A DNA stretch of 64,000 bases from Candidatus Competibacteraceae bacterium (GCA_003989085.1 RXIV01000001.1:744001-808000), one strand, 5' to 3'. Numbered from the stretch's first letter, positions 31,618 to 40,572 are shown. The notes: a model not told the origin generated them from the letters alone. Numbers and translations: made by a program.

Positions 31618-32598
31618 TCAGTCGGAACCCTCCGGCTCCAAAGGCAGCATCGGCGAATGGCGAATGCCTTGGGCAGAGAAATAACCGCGAGCCTGGCGCA
31701 CATCACGCTGGATTTGTTGCCGCAACGCCTCCAGCGACTCGAAGCGCTGTTCCGGGCGAAGATAGTGCAGAAAATCGACCTTGACGTGTTGGCCGTACAG
31801 ATCGCCCTGAAAATCGAGCAGATGCACTTCAAGTTGCTCGCGGACGCCCTGCACGGTAGGACGGCGACCAATGTTGGCGACGCCCGGCCAGAGTTGCAGG
31901 CCAGGGCCGCTCATCAGCACCGCATAGACCCCGTAGACCGGAGTGGCGCGGCGGTGTAGGTGAATGTTGGCCGTAGGAAAACCCAGGGTGCGGCCGATTC
32001 GGTCGCCGTGCGCGACTCGTCCATTCATGCCATAGGGCCGGCCCAGCAATCGCGCTGCCTGTTCAAGATGGCCCTGCGCCAGCGCCTGGCGAATCCGGGT
32101 GCTGCTGACCCGCTCGCCATCCACCAGATAGCTTCGGTTATCAACGACCTCAAAACCGTGTTGCTGGCCTGCCGCCGCCAGCAGAGCAAAATCGCCGGCG
32201 CGGTGGTGGCCAAAGCGGAAATCATCGCCGATGACCAGATAGCGGACGCCCAACCGGCCCACTAGCAGATCGTCAATAAACTCCGCCGCTGGCAGGGCCG
32301 CCAAACGCTGTCCAAACTCCAGACATAACACCCGCTCGACGCCCAGTCCGTCCAGCGCCAGCAATTTCTCGCGCAGCCGCATCAATCGGGCCGGCGGGGA
32401 TTTGGGGCCGGCGAAGAATTCCATCGGCTGTGGCTCAAAGGTAATGACCAGTCGGGGCAGGCGAAACCGGGCCGCCTGCTCGGCTAGTTGGGCGAAAATC
32501 GCCTGATGACCCAGATGAGCGCCATCGAAATTACCAATGGTAGCGACGCAGCCCCGATGACGGGGGCGGAGGTTGTGTTGACCGCGAATCAGTTCCAT
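31618..32598 (-). CDS. ribF: Bifunctional riboflavin kinase / FAD synthetase
   Basis: Makes FMN and then FAD. The N-terminal nucleotidyltransferase domain shows IGNFDGAHLGHQAI and the C-terminal kinase domain GRPYGMNGRVAHGDRIGRTLGFPTAN. ATG 32598 (MELIRGQHNLRPRHRG) gives 326 residues, near the family norm; the upstream in-frame start at 32643 is unlikely. First gene of the ribF-ileS-lspA-ispH-algZ-algR minus-strand series. Confidence 0.96.
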   Translation of the reverse strand: MELIRGQHNLRPRHRGCVATIGNFDGAHLGHQAIFAQLAEQAARFRLPRLVITFEPQPMEFFAGPKSPPARLMRLREKLLALDGLGVERVLCLEFGQRLAALPAAEFIDDLLVGRLGVRYLVIGDDFRFGHHRAGDFALLAAAGQQHGFEVVDNRSYLVDGERVSSTRIRQALAQGHLEQAARLLGRPYGMNGRVAHGDRIGRTLGFPTANIHLHRRATPVYGVYAVLMSGPGLQLWPGVANIGRRPTVQGVREQLEVHLLDFQGDLYGQHVKVDFLHYLRPEQRFESLEALRQQIQRDVRQARGYFSAQGIRHSPMLPLEPEGSD

Positions 32599-32698
32599 AC
32601 GGGTTATTGGGGATCGGGGACGGTGGCGGGCGGGAATCGGCATTATAGAAACAATCCACCGGTTCTTGGCGCGTTTTCGACCATGATGAGCGGTTGTG

Positions 32699-32728
32699 TT
32701 GACGCCGGCGTCCTGAACACCCTAGATT
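32699..32728 (+). promoter_or_regulatory. Candidate sigma-70 promoter for cysD
   Basis: TTGACG (32699-32704), 18 bp, TAGATT (32723-32728), about 50 bp before the cysD ATG. Match to consensus is moderate and no CysB site could be recognised. Confidence 0.4.
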
Positions 32729-32778
32729 GATGGCCTCTCCGCTGCGCGATCCCGCGCCAAACCCGTGATTCTGGATTT

Positions 32779-33687
32779 ATGGACCCTCACCACCCCACCC
32801 ATCTCAAGCAACTTGAAGCCGAGAGCATCCACATCATCCGTGAAGTGGCTGCTGAATTTGAAAAGCCGGTGATGCTGTACTCCATCGGCAAGGATTCGGC
32901 GGTAATGCTGCATCTGGCGCTGAAAGCTTTTTATCCCGGCAAGCCGCCTTTTCCGCTGCTGCACGTTGACACTACCTGGAAATTCCGGGAAATGATCCAG
33001 TTCCGCGACGAACTGATGCAGCGGTTGGGACTGGAACTGCTGGTGCATAGTAATGAAGAAGGCTTGCGCCAGGGGATTAACCCCTTCACCCACGGCTCGC
33101 GGGTGCATACCGACGTGATGAAAACCCAGGCGCTCAAACAGGCATTGGATCGTTACGGCTTTGACGCCGCATTTGGCGGCGCCCGGCGGGACGAAGAACG
33201 ATCACGGGCCAAGGAGCGGGTTTATTCCTTCCGGGATCGCAATCATCGTTGGGATCCTAAAAACCAGCGGCCTGAACTGTGGAACCTGTACAACGGCCGG
33301 GTGCATAAAGGCGAAAGTATCCGGGTGTTTCCGCTCTCTAACTGGACTGAACTGGATATCTGGCAATACATCCACTTGGAGAACATCCCGATTGTACCGC
33401 TGTATCTGGCGGCGGAACGGCCAGTCGTGGATCGGGACGGGACGCTGATCATGGTGGACGATGAACGGATGCCGCTGGAACCAGGTGAAACGCCAAAACG
33501 GGAATGGGTGCGTTTCCGCACGCTGGGTTGCTACCCACTCACCGGCGCGATTCGGTCGCGGGCAACGACCTTGCCGGAGATCATCCAGGAAATGCTGCTG
33601 ACCCGGTTTTCGGAACGCCAAGGCCGGCTGATTGATCACGACGCCGCCGGATCAATGGAAGAGAAGAAACGCCAAGGGTATTTTTAA
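32779..33687 (+). CDS. cysD: Sulfate adenylyltransferase subunit 2
   Basis: PP-loop subunit that, with CysN, forms adenosine 5'-phosphosulfate from sulfate and ATP. The loop [20 protein letters not shown], the [11 protein letters not shown] block, [15 protein letters not shown] and the C-terminal EKKRQGYF ending are typical. 302 residues. One base separates its stop from the cysNC ATG. The product feeds assimilatory sulfate reduction; in sulfur oxidisers the reverse direction is usually handled by Sat, so assimilation is the likelier role. Confidence 0.97.
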   Translation: MDPHHPTHLKQLEAESIHIIREVAAEFEKPVMLYSIGKDSAVMLHLALKAFYPGKPPFPLLHVDTTWKFREMIQFRDELMQRLGLELLVHSNEEGLRQGINPFTHGSRVHTDVMKTQALKQALDRYGFDAAFGGARRDEERSRAKERVYSFRDRNHRWDPKNQRPELWNLYNGRVHKGESIRVFPLSNWTELDIWQYIHLENIPIVPLYLAAERPVVDRDGTLIMVDDERMPLEPGETPKREWVRFRTLGCYPLTGAIRSRATTLPEIIQEMLLTRFSERQGRLIDHDAAGSMEEKKRQGYF

Positions 33688-33688
33688 C

Positions 33689-35611
33689 ATGTCTCACGCC
33701 TCCCCGCTGATTGAAACCGACATCCAGGCTTATCTGGACGCCCACGAGCACAAAGATCTGCTGCGTTTTATTACTTGCGGCAGCGTCGATGACGGCAAAA
33801 GCACCTTGATTGGCCGTCTACTCTACGACACGCAATTGATCCACGAAGATCAACTCGCCGCTGTGCGCCGTGATACGACCCGCTACGGCACCACTGGCGA
33901 AGAATTCGATCTGGCGCTGCTGGTGGATGGCTTGCAGGCCGAGCGCGAGCAGGGCATCACCATTGATGTGGCTTACCGCTATTTCTCCACCGAAAAGCGC
34001 AAGTTTATTATCGCCGACACCCCCGGCCATGAGCAGTACACCCGCAATATGGCGACTGGCGCGTCCACTGCACAACTGGCGATCCTGCTGGTGGACGCTC
34101 GCCGGGGCGTACAGGTGCAGACCCGCCGCCACAGCTTCATCGTTTCCCTGCTCGGCATCCGTCATCTGGTGGTCGCCGTCAACAAGATGGATTTGGTGGA
34201 CCACGATCCGTCCGTGTTCAACCGTATCCGCGATGACTATCTGGAGTTCGCCGCCAAACTGGGTGTGCGGGATGTGCAGTGCATCCCGGTGTCGGCGCTA
34301 CGTGGCGATAACATCGTGGAACCGTCCACGGTCATGCCCTGGTACCACGGGCCAACCCTGCTGCATCTGCTAGAGACCGTCGAGGTTGCCGCTGACCGCA
34401 ACCTGCGCGATTTCCGTTTTCCAGTGCAGTATGTCAATCGGCCCAATCTGAATTTTCGCGGTTTTTGCGGCACCCTTGCCGCCGGCGTGGTTCGGCCCGG
34501 CGATGAAATCGTGGCGCTGCCTTCAGGCCGACGCAGCCGGGTGGCAAGCATCGTCACGGCTGGCGGCCCTCTTGATCAGGCCTTCGCCGGCGAGGCGGTG
34601 ACGCTGACTCTAAGCGATGAAATCGATGTCAGTCGCGGCGATTTGCTGGCGCATCCCGACAGCTTGCCAGCGGTCGCCGATAGCTTCGATGCTCGCGTGG
34701 TATGGATGGCGGATGCGCCGCTGTTGCCAGGCCGTCAGTACGATCTGAAACTTGGCGCCCGCGTGATCCCGGCGACCCCGACCACGATTCACCACAGGAT
34801 CGATATCAACACGCTCGAACATCAGCGGGCTGAGGAACTGGGGCTGAATGAAATCGGCTATTGCGGTTTTAGCCTGAATCAGCCCGTTCCCTTTGATCCC
34901 TACCACGAGATTCCGGGCACCGGCGGTTTTATCCTGATCGACCGCATCACCAACATCACGGTTGGAGCCGGGATGATCGTTCGTCCGGCGACCCAGTCGC
35001 TGGTGGACAAGACGCATAACGTGGTCTGGCACGAGCACAAGGTCACCAGAACCCAACGCGCCAACCAGAAGGCGCAACAACCTTGCGTGATCTGGCTGAC
35101 CGGGCTGTCAGGCTCGGGCAAATCCACCTTGGCGAATGCGCTGGAGCAGCGGCTGTTGCAGCGCGGCTATCACAGCTATCTGCTGGATGGCGACAACATC
35201 CGTCACGGCCTGAATCGGGATTTGGGCTTTTCCAAGGATGATCGCATCGAAAACATTCGCCGGGTAGGCGAGGTGGCGGCGTTGTTCGCTGATGCCGGCT
35301 TGATTGTGATCACCGCATTCATTTCACCCTTCCGGGCGGATCGGGCGCTGGCGCGGGCGCTGGCTCCGGAAGGCGAGTTTATTGAAGTCTACGTTCACGC
35401 CTCGCTGCAAACGTGCGAGCGGCGAGATCCTAAGGGGCTGTACGTCAAAGCTCGCGCTGGCGTCATTCAGGATTTCACCGGCATTGACTCGCCTTATGAA
35501 GCGCCAGAAGAACCGGAATTAACTCTCGACACCGAGCGCGATTCGTTGGAGGCCAATCTGGATCGGCTACTGGCCTATCTCGGTGAACGGCGCATCCTGC
35601 GCGGGAATTGA
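33689..35611 (+). CDS. cysNC: Fused sulfate adenylyltransferase subunit 1 / APS kinase (CysNC)
   Basis: The N-terminal GTPase part (about 1-440) shows [34 protein letters not shown] and NKMDLVD and supplies the GTP-driven stimulation of CysD. The C-terminal APS kinase part (about 455-640) shows [30 protein letters not shown] and the [13 protein letters not shown] end; it converts APS to PAPS. ATG 33689 gives 640 residues; the earlier in-frame start at 33632 lies inside cysD. E. coli has separate cysN and cysC; the fusion is common in other proteobacteria. Confidence 0.97.
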   Translation: MSHASPLIETDIQAYLDAHEHKDLLRFITCGSVDDGKSTLIGRLLYDTQLIHEDQLAAVRRDTTRYGTTGEEFDLALLVDGLQAEREQGITIDVAYRYFSTEKRKFIIADTPGHEQYTRNMATGASTAQLAILLVDARRGVQVQTRRHSFIVSLLGIRHLVVAVNKMDLVDHDPSVFNRIRDDYLEFAAKLGVRDVQCIPVSALRGDNIVEPSTVMPWYHGPTLLHLLETVEVAADRNLRDFRFPVQYVNRPNLNFRGFCGTLAAGVVRPGDEIVALPSGRRSRVASIVTAGGPLDQAFAGEAVTLTLSDEIDVSRGDLLAHPDSLPAVADSFDARVVWMADAPLLPGRQYDLKLGARVIPATPTTIHHRIDINTLEHQRAEELGLNEIGYCGFSLNQPVPFDPYHEIPGTGGFILIDRITNITVGAGMIVRPATQSLVDKTHNVVWHEHKVTRTQRANQKAQQPCVIWLTGLSGSGKSTLANALEQRLLQRGYHSYLLDGDNIRHGLNRDLGFSKDDRIENIRRVGEVAALFADAGLIVITAFISPFRADRALARALAPEGEFIEVYVHASLQTCERRDPKGLYVKARAGVIQDFTGIDSPYEAPEEPELTLDTERDSLEANLDRLLAYLGERRILRGN

Positions 35612-35623
35612 CGGTTAAGCGGC

Positions 35624-35648
35624 TGCCCCCCTTTGCCAAAGGGGGGCA
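35624..35648. repeat. Perfect GC-rich palindrome (12-bp arms)
   Basis: TGCCCCCCTTTG and CAAAGGGGGGCA form a perfect inverted repeat around a single C, between the 3' ends of convergent cysNC and the higA-like gene. No T-run follows on either strand. Similar C/G-rich palindromes lie elsewhere in the window (44.9, 51.3, 57.0 kb), suggesting a dispersed REP-like element that may also act as a bidirectional terminator. Confidence 0.6.
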
Positions 35649-35677
35649 GGGGGGATCGGTTAGGACGGAAAAGACAG

Positions 35678-36892
35678 TTAATCCCTGTTGATGCCTAACA
35701 TGGCTCGTATCTTCCCTTGTCCAATGAGGTGCTTAAACATTTTGTAGTCCCTGAGTTCAAAGCGCAGGCGGCCAGCGGGGATTGCCGGGCTGATACGGAG
35801 CTTCTCGGCAAATTTTACGATGCTGCTCGGCAGGGAGTGTTTCGTGAGCTGTTCTTCGCTCCAAGCCGCTTCAGGAATTAACGCTTCTGACGCCATGCGG
35901 TCTGCTTCCTTCTCGCATTGATCTTTCCCGCCTTCCGTTAGATCGTCAAAGAATGCTCCCGCTGCGTCTTGATCAAGATGCAGTGCGACATGGGCCAATT
36001 CGTGAAAGAGAGTGAACCAGAAGTTGTCGAGTCGGTCATGCCTTAATGTGAGCGCGACCACGGGGGAGCCACTCGGTAGCTTCAAGGCCGCGCCATCAAG
36101 GTGCGTTTTTGGCAGATGGGGTTCGCAAACCACATGAATGCCGCTCTTGTTGAGAAACTCCTTTGCGAGTAGCGGGCCAGTGGCCAGATAGCTCAGGTGG
36201 GCCAGTTCCTGAAGAAAATTTATGGTGACTGTGCCCGGCTGATAAGCAGCGGGAAGCGATTCGCTCAGCGCCAGATTCGCCACGCGGATTCGCCACGCGG
36301 TTAGTGCATGTTCATCTTGTTGGCTGGTATTGCGGATATGCTGGCGGTTTAGCGCGGGTATTAGGGTATTTGGCCCTAACGCGCCGACAAAGCCATTCAA
36401 TAAATCTTCCAGATGGTTTTTCGCCTCTGTGATGGTTCCCTGAAATCCAGGGAACCATCCGCGCTTCACCATTTCCGCTATCGGAAAATGGCGACCTTGG
36501 TGAAGTACGGTATCTGCGGGTAGTGTTGCTCCCGGTTTCTTGAGCAGCACTTCCGCCGGAATCCCTAGCCCATCAACCAGGTTGCGAATCATGGCGAGGC
36601 TCAGCGTCCGCTGACCGGAGAAAATTTCCGAAACCTTGGAGGCGCTGCCGATGTAGGGGATTAGATCCTTCTTCTTGAGGCCCTGCTGTTCCATCCGAAA
36701 TTTGATGGCTGACACCGGATCGGGCAGATCCATCGGATACATTTCTTCTTCGTAGCGCCCAACGAGCAGGCAGAGCAATTCCAAATCTTCTCCCTCAGCG
36801 GAAGTGGGTTCGGGATCGTTCTCCATGAGCGCGTCGATTTGGAGCAGGGCCGCTTCATAGTCGGCTTCGTTGCGGATGATCTTGGGTTTCAT
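35678..36892 (-). CDS. HigA-type antitoxin fused to ImmA/IrrE-like metallopeptidase
   Basis: 404 residues from ATG 36892. The N-terminal part (IRNEADYEAALLQIDALME) resembles the HigA leader, followed by an XRE-type helix-turn-helix at about 62-118 (KKDLIPYIGSASKVSEIFSG). The C-terminal half has an HExxH zinc motif, H297-E298-L-A-H301, and a downstream E329 in EKEADRMASEALIP, the pattern of ImmA/IrrE-like zincins. It starts 13 bp after the HigB-type toxin gene. It is inferred to neutralise HigB and repress the operon; the peptidase part could sense a signal or cleave a regulator, but no substrate is known. Confidence 0.85.
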   Translation of the reverse strand: MKPKIIRNEADYEAALLQIDALMENDPEPTSAEGEDLELLCLLVGRYEEEMYPMDLPDPVSAIKFRMEQQGLKKKDLIPYIGSASKVSEIFSGQRTLSLAMIRNLVDGLGIPAEVLLKKPGATLPADTVLHQGRHFPIAEMVKRGWFPGFQGTITEAKNHLEDLLNGFVGALGPNTLIPALNRQHIRNTSQQDEHALTAWRIRVANLALSESLPAAYQPGTVTINFLQELAHLSYLATGPLLAKEFLNKSGIHVVCEPHLPKTHLDGAALKLPSGSPVVALTLRHDRLDNFWFTLFHELAHVALHLDQDAAGAFFDDLTEGGKDQCEKEADRMASEALIPEAAWSEEQLTKHSLPSSIVKFAEKLRISPAIPAGRLRFELRDYKMFKHLIGQGKIRAMLGINRD

Positions 36893-36905
36893 GGTTGGCG
36901 CCCTT

Positions 36906-37199
36906 TCAAATGGTCTTCGCATCAATCTTGTTGTATTCGGCATGGGTTCCTACAAAGCGGACGAAGACCTTTCCGGTTTTGTAGGCAATCTTGACCACCA
37001 GCCGGTATTTGTTCCCACCAATGTTGAAAATCACTCGGTTGTCGGCCACTCCGTCTGCGCTTCCGTAGGCCGCTTTTACGTCAGAAAAGTTGGCCCATGT
37101 GGTGTGGCTGACTTCCGCGAACCACATATCCAGTGGGTTTTTTGCTGGGGGGTGTTTTTCCGAGAATTCGCGGAGTGGTTTGCGGCTGATGATGTGCAT
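36906..37199 (-). CDS. HigB-type toxin (mRNA interferase family)
   Basis: 97 residues. MHIISRKPLREFSEKHP at the start and NRVIFNIGGNKYRLVV followed by RFVGTHAEYNKID at the end are typical of the HigB_toxin family, a RelE-fold endoribonuclease that cuts translated mRNA. It precedes the HTH-zincin gene by 13 bp, toxin-first as in other higBA operons. Its start ATG lies at 37199 with little upstream leader. Confidence 0.9.
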   Translation of the reverse strand: MHIISRKPLREFSEKHPPAKNPLDMWFAEVSHTTWANFSDVKAAYGSADGVADNRVIFNIGGNKYRLVVKIAYKTGKVFVRFVGTHAEYNKIDAKTI

Positions 37200-37357
37200 A
37201 GTTACCCAGATTTAGCGGGGCTGCAATGAAAAAAGTTCCCATTTTGGGAAATTATTACTGATTACACCACATTTTCGGGCTAGGATTCGCTGGAGCGAGG
37301 GCAAGCGCTCTCCGTGGCGCATTCAATTCCTACTCGGGCTGCGGGGCAGGCAACACC

Positions 37358-37447
37358 TCAAATTCCGGGCCGGTGCGACCGAGGCGCGGCCATGAGGGCA
37401 GCGCTGAACAGCAATAGGCCGCTGGCGACTACGGTACGCATGGACAT
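37358..37447 (-). CDS. Possible small exported peptide, perhaps frameshifted
   Basis: AAGGAG lies six bases before an ATG at 37447 that opens a signal-peptide-like 29-residue frame (MSMRTVVASGLLLFSAALMA). The frame stops soon after the hydrophobic part. A one-base shift near the AAP codons would continue it to GRTGPEFEVLPAPQPE and a stop 40 bp further on, so it may be a broken small gene. No homologue is recognised. Confidence 0.3.
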   Translation of the reverse strand: MSMRTVVASGLLLFSAALMAAPRSHRPGI

Positions 37448-37620
37448 GGTTTTCTCCTTAGGCTGGTTGTAGCCAACCGAGCCTAACCCGCCGATCCTCT
37501 GTTGCCGCAATAGGACATACTAAAAGATTAACCCGATGCCCGATCCGTCCGCTGCCGCCAGATGGCTTGCCGCTAGTTCAGTCCGAATCCAGTAGAGTAG
37601 ATCACAGTTCATAACGAGAC

Positions 37621-37645
37621 TAAATATTTAATTTATTGATATTTA
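37621..37645. promoter_or_regulatory. AT-rich inverted repeat, candidate operator of the HTH-zincin/PIN operon
   Basis: TAAATAT and ATATTTA form a perfect 7-bp inverted repeat with an 11-bp spacer inside an AT-rich block about 80 bp before the start of the HTH-zincin gene. A possible -35 (TTGATA) overlaps its right arm. Autoregulation by the HTH protein is plausible but only inferred. Confidence 0.4.
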
Positions 37646-37722
37646 ATAATAAAACAAAATGACTGCCTGATTTTTTCGGCTATCCTTAACGCAGATCGAT
37701 TAATTATTTTGGAGGGGCGCTC

Positions 37723-38775
37723 ATGGAACTAAGAACGGTCATTGCCGGTAGACTCAAGCAAGAAATGCATCGTAAAGGTTTTACCTCAGACCGGCTGGCC
37801 CGCGCCGCCCAACTTGCCCCGCCTATCGTTGAGGGTTATTTGAGCGGGAATCGGGAATTGCAGTTTTCTGAATTGCGGCCCTTGTGCGATGCGTTGATGC
37901 TGCGGTTGATGCGGCTGTTGTCGGCGAGCTTTGCGAGTTCTCAACTTCAATATCGGTCGACGGGCGGGCGTGATCCGGAGCGGGCGGCGGCTATTGAAAA
38001 TGCGTTTCTGACCGTCATGGATTGGTTGCCGACGCCACAGTCGTTGCCAACTCTAATTGAGGATTGTGAGGATGATGTTCCTTGGCTGATCAATGCGGTT
38101 TGGCAAGTGGTCGAGCCGCTGTTGAAAAAGTATCCGACCGTGGAAGCGTTGTATCACGCTACCCGGTTGCCCGTATTGCCAGTCCATGCCGGACCAGGAC
38201 CTGATGCGTTTGATGCGTTCCTTCTGCGATCAGGGAAGAAGGCGCTGGTTTGTGTGAATCTCGATAAGTCCCTCACCCGGATTCATTTTTCGCTGCTGCA
38301 TGAGATGGCCCATTACCTGTTTCACGCCAGAATTGAGTTGCCGATTGATGTGTTGCCCAGCGATTTGTACAACGATACGGTGAGTGCTAAAACACGCCCG
38401 GAATACATTGCCAATAAGTTTGCTCAGTTCTTTCTGGTGCCGTTCCCAGATGCGGAAAGGATGGCTCAGCGTTGGCCGCGAATGGAACTGCCTGATGGTT
38501 ATCTGATCCAGCAGCGCACCAGTCCGCAAGTCGTGGCGAATGCGATTTATGATTGGTTGCGGATTAGGGGCGGCACGATACCCCGGTATATGGAGGTTAA
38601 AGAGGCGGTGGAAACGGCGGCGGCGATGGCCGGTTATGCTGGCGACGATGGTTTGCGGACGTTTCTGGAGCAGGAAGGGGCGGCTTTGAAGGCGCTGATC
38701 ACGGGGCGACGGGATGAGTTTGCTGACGAAGTCTGGGCGTCGATGCGGGCTGCGTGGGACATCACTGATGCGTAA
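37723..38775 (+). CDS. HTH domain protein with ImmA/IrrE-type metallopeptidase domain
   Basis: 350 residues. An XRE-like N-terminal HTH (about 5-65, FTSDRLARAAQLAPPIVEGYLSG) is followed by a linker and a zincin with H193-E194-M-A-H197 and the family pattern EYIANKFAQFFLVP about 35 residues later. A strong ribosome site (GGAGGGG) precedes ATG 37723. The last eight bases overlap the PIN-type gene, so the two are translationally coupled. In known families such proteins act as antitoxin or as repressor-cleaving protease; here it is likely the regulator/antitoxin of the PIN protein (inference). Confidence 0.82.
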   Translation: MELRTVIAGRLKQEMHRKGFTSDRLARAAQLAPPIVEGYLSGNRELQFSELRPLCDALMLRLMRLLSASFASSQLQYRSTGGRDPERAAAIENAFLTVMDWLPTPQSLPTLIEDCEDDVPWLINAVWQVVEPLLKKYPTVEALYHATRLPVLPVHAGPGPDAFDAFLLRSGKKALVCVNLDKSLTRIHFSLLHEMAHYLFHARIELPIDVLPSDLYNDTVSAKTRPEYIANKFAQFFLVPFPDAERMAQRWPRMELPDGYLIQQRTSPQVVANAIYDWLRIRGGTIPRYMEVKEAVETAAAMAGYAGDDGLRTFLEQEGAALKALITGRRDEFADEVWASMRAAWDITDA

Positions 38776-39367
38776 AGGTCGCCTGGTGGTTTTTGATACT
38801 AATTTTTTCGGATGGCTGAACCAGATTGATGCTCATTGTGAATTGGTTGATCTAATCTGCGATGTCTTTGATGGAGACGGTGTTGCTGACCATTCTCAAT
38901 TACTTAAGATGGATTACTGTCCAGGGCTTATCCGAATTCTGTCTCACCATCGCGTTACTGATGAGCAAGTAGCTTTATTACTAATGACCTACAAGGGTCC
39001 ATTAAAGCTTGAAATTATTCATAATGACGATCCAACCGATTTGAAACTAATCGTGTTTGCCGCTCAAAATAAAGGATCTACCCTTCTAACCTGTGAGGGA
39101 GCGCTGCTGCAATTGAGTGATGAGTTGGATTTGAATCACTGGTGCTTAAAAGCGGTCATTCACCGGGTTGACCAAGACACCGGTGGTTTTTTCGACCAAC
39201 CGGGCTATAAAACCCAAGCAATGTTTGATGAATTTGGTAAACATTCTTTTTTTCATTATGGCGCTAACAAACGCTGCCCTCAGTGCGATTCAAAAAATAA
39301 GTGTTCAACCAAGAGCCAACCCCCCGAAAAAATGCTGTCGATTACACACAAGTCGCTAAGCCATTGA
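38768..39367 (+). CDS. PIN-like ribonuclease domain protein (candidate toxin), C terminus altered by insertion
   Basis: 199 residues from ATG 38768. The N terminus has the PIN-like motif VVFDTNFFGWL (D10, N12), a central acidic DDPTDLKLIVFAA (D91) and a TLLTCEGALLQLSD block (E110) where PIN proteins carry T-x-D/E. A Cys cluster CPQCDSKNKC near the end could bind a metal. The gene is visibly AT-richer than its neighbours, which suggests transfer. Its last ten codons (LSITHKSLSH) and stop come from a MITE-like insertion, so the original C terminus has been replaced. It resembles PIN-type partners of ImmA/IrrE genes, but the exact family is uncertain. Confidence 0.7.
   Translation: MRKGRLVVFDTNFFGWLNQIDAHCELVDLICDVFDGDGVADHSQLLKMDYCPGLIRILSHHRVTDEQVALLLMTYKGPLKLEIIHNDDPTDLKLIVFAAQNKGSTLLTCEGALLQLSDELDLNHWCLKAVIHRVDQDTGGFFDQPGYKTQAMFDEFGKHSFFHYGANKRCPQCDSKNKCSTKSQPPEKMLSITHKSLSH
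39326..39334. repeat. Left 9-bp target site duplication
   Basis: GAAAAAATG immediately left of the 127-bp element is repeated exactly at 39462-39470 immediately right of it. Confidence 0.85.
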
Positions 39368-39461
39368 ATATTAATATATTTGAAAGGCGAGCGTTTTTCA
39401 AAAAAGCTCAGTCAATTCAATAGTTTTTTGCGCTGCGCCGCAACATATGTGTAATCGACAG
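39335..39461. mobile_element. 127-bp MITE-like element
   Basis: Perfect 14-bp terminal inverted repeats, CTGTCGATTACACA at 39335-39348 and TGTGTAATCGACAG at 39448-39461, enclose about 100 bp of AT-rich sequence with a further ATTGAAT/ATTCAAT inverted pair. Both ends abut an identical 9-bp sequence, as expected for transposase-mediated insertion. There is no transposase gene inside, so it must have been mobilised in trans. It supplies the stop codon of the PIN gene. A 9-bp duplication is compatible with several IS families, such as IS4 or IS1 groups; the parent is not identified. Confidence 0.85.
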
Positions 39462-39470
39462 GAAAAAATG
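39462..39470. repeat. Right 9-bp target site duplication
   Basis: GAAAAAATG copy flanking the right terminal inverted repeat; it is identical to 39326-39334. Confidence 0.85.
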
Positions 39471-39501
39471 GGGGGATTTCCCATCTATGGATTCCCGGCG
39501 C

Positions 39502-40020
39502 TCACCGCTCCCGCAGGCGCGGCAGCAACTCCACCAGATTGCAGGGTCGGGTGCGGGCGTCCAGTTGCGGTTGCAGAATGCGATCCCAGCCGGTGCGACA
39601 GGCGCCGGTCGATCCGGGTAGGCAGAAAATGAAGGTGGCGTTCGCCAATCCGCCCAGCGCCCGCGATTGCAGGGTTGAAGTCCCGATCTCCTCCCACGAC
39701 AGCATTCGGAACAATTCGCCGAATCCATCGATTTCCTTGTCGAGCAAGGGGCGGATGGCTTCGGGCGTGCTGTCGCGGCCAGTCATGCCGGTGCCGCCGG
39801 TGATCAGCACGATCTGCACTGCTGGATCGGTGATCCAGGCGGAGACGACCGCCCGGATCCGATAAATGTCGTCAGGAACGATAGCCCGCCCCGCCAGTCG
39901 GTGACCGGCGGCGATCAAGCGATCGACCAAGGTTTGACCCGAAGCATCGTCGGCTTCGGTGCGGGTGTCGGACACCGTCAATACCGCGATTAACAGCGGC
40001 AAAAATTCTCGTTCGTTCAT
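39502..40020 (-). CDS. moaB: Molybdenum cofactor biosynthesis protein MoaB
   Basis: MogA/MoaB fold protein of molybdopterin biosynthesis. Family motifs: [55 protein letters not shown] and [18 protein letters not shown] 40020 gives 172 residues, close to the E. coli 170; an in-frame start at 40074 would overlap the heat-shock promoter region of the divergent hsp20 gene. Its 3' end faces the island with the MITE. Confidence 0.95.
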   Translation of the reverse strand: MNEREFLPLLIAVLTVSDTRTEADDASGQTLVDRLIAAGHRLAGRAIVPDDIYRIRAVVSAWITDPAVQIVLITGGTGMTGRDSTPEAIRPLLDKEIDGFGELFRMLSWEEIGTSTLQSRALGGLANATFIFCLPGSTGACRTGWDRILQPQLDARTRPCNLVELLPRLRER

Positions 40021-40063
40021 TGCTAAATCCCGGTGTTGGCAAGAAGAAAAACGGCGGGTCCCG

Positions 40064-40091
40064 CTTGAAATCAATGCTCATGGCCTTATTT
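40064..40091 (+). promoter_or_regulatory. Candidate sigma-32 promoter for hsp20
   Basis: A perfect -35 CTTGAAA (40064-40070), 13-bp spacer and CCTTATTT (40084-40091), two bases off the CCCCATnT consensus. It rules out the in-frame start at 40090 and favours ATG 40126 for the small heat-shock protein. Confidence 0.55.
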
Positions 40092-40125
40092 GAAACTCAA
40101 CATCCATTCCATGAGGTTTTTTGCC

Positions 40126-40572
40126 ATGAACCCGAGTCGTCACGAACCCTGGCGTCATATCCACCACCTCCGCAATGAACTCGACCGGTTGTTTGAACCC
40201 TACCACAGAGTAGCGGACGAGGATCGGTCCAGTGTCGCAACCTGCGATTGGATCCCGGCAGTCGACATCAAGGAGGAGAAGGATCGCTATGTATTGTGGG
40301 CTGACATTCCCGGCGTTGATCCTAAGACTATCGAAATTCTCGCCGAGAACGGGGTGCTGACCATTCGCGGCGTTCGCTCCGGCGGCGTCCGCGACAGCCA
40401 GGTTGGTTATAGCCGGATTGAGCGGCCCTGCGGGACGTTCTATCGTCGCTTCAGTCTGCCCGATACCGCTGATCTGGCGCAAATCAGCGCCCGCAGCGTC
40501 AACGGTGTTTTGGAGATCGGCATTCCCAAGCTGACGCACACCCTATCGCGCACTATCAAGGTTGAAGCTTAA
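40126..40572 (+). CDS. Small heat-shock protein (Hsp20/alpha-crystallin family)
   Basis: ATP-independent holdase. 148 residues from ATG 40126, preceded by TGAGG. The alpha-crystallin domain shows IPAVDIKEEKDRYVLWADIPGVD, VLTIRG, SRIERPCGTFYRRFSLPD and the conserved NGVLEIGIPK near the end. First gene of a proteostasis group with cbpA-like and degQ genes, driven by a probable sigma-32 promoter. In-frame starts at 40090 and 40111 exist; the first overlaps the promoter. Confidence 0.92.
   Translation: MNPSRHEPWRHIHHLRNELDRLFEPYHRVADEDRSSVATCDWIPAVDIKEEKDRYVLWADIPGVDPKTIEILAENGVLTIRGVRSGGVRDSQVGYSRIERPCGTFYRRFSLPDTADLAQISARSVNGVLEIGIPKLTHTLSRTIKVEA

Larger units (their letters stand above)
37200..37722. 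other. Divergent intergenic region between the two HTH-zincin loci
   Basis: About 520 bp. From left: the presumed higBA promoter (about 37205-37275, AT-rich), a stretch with a possible short exported-peptide gene on the minus strand (listed separately), and from about 37610 a strongly AT-rich promoter zone for the plus-strand HTH-zincin gene. I see no other gene. Confidence 0.5.
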
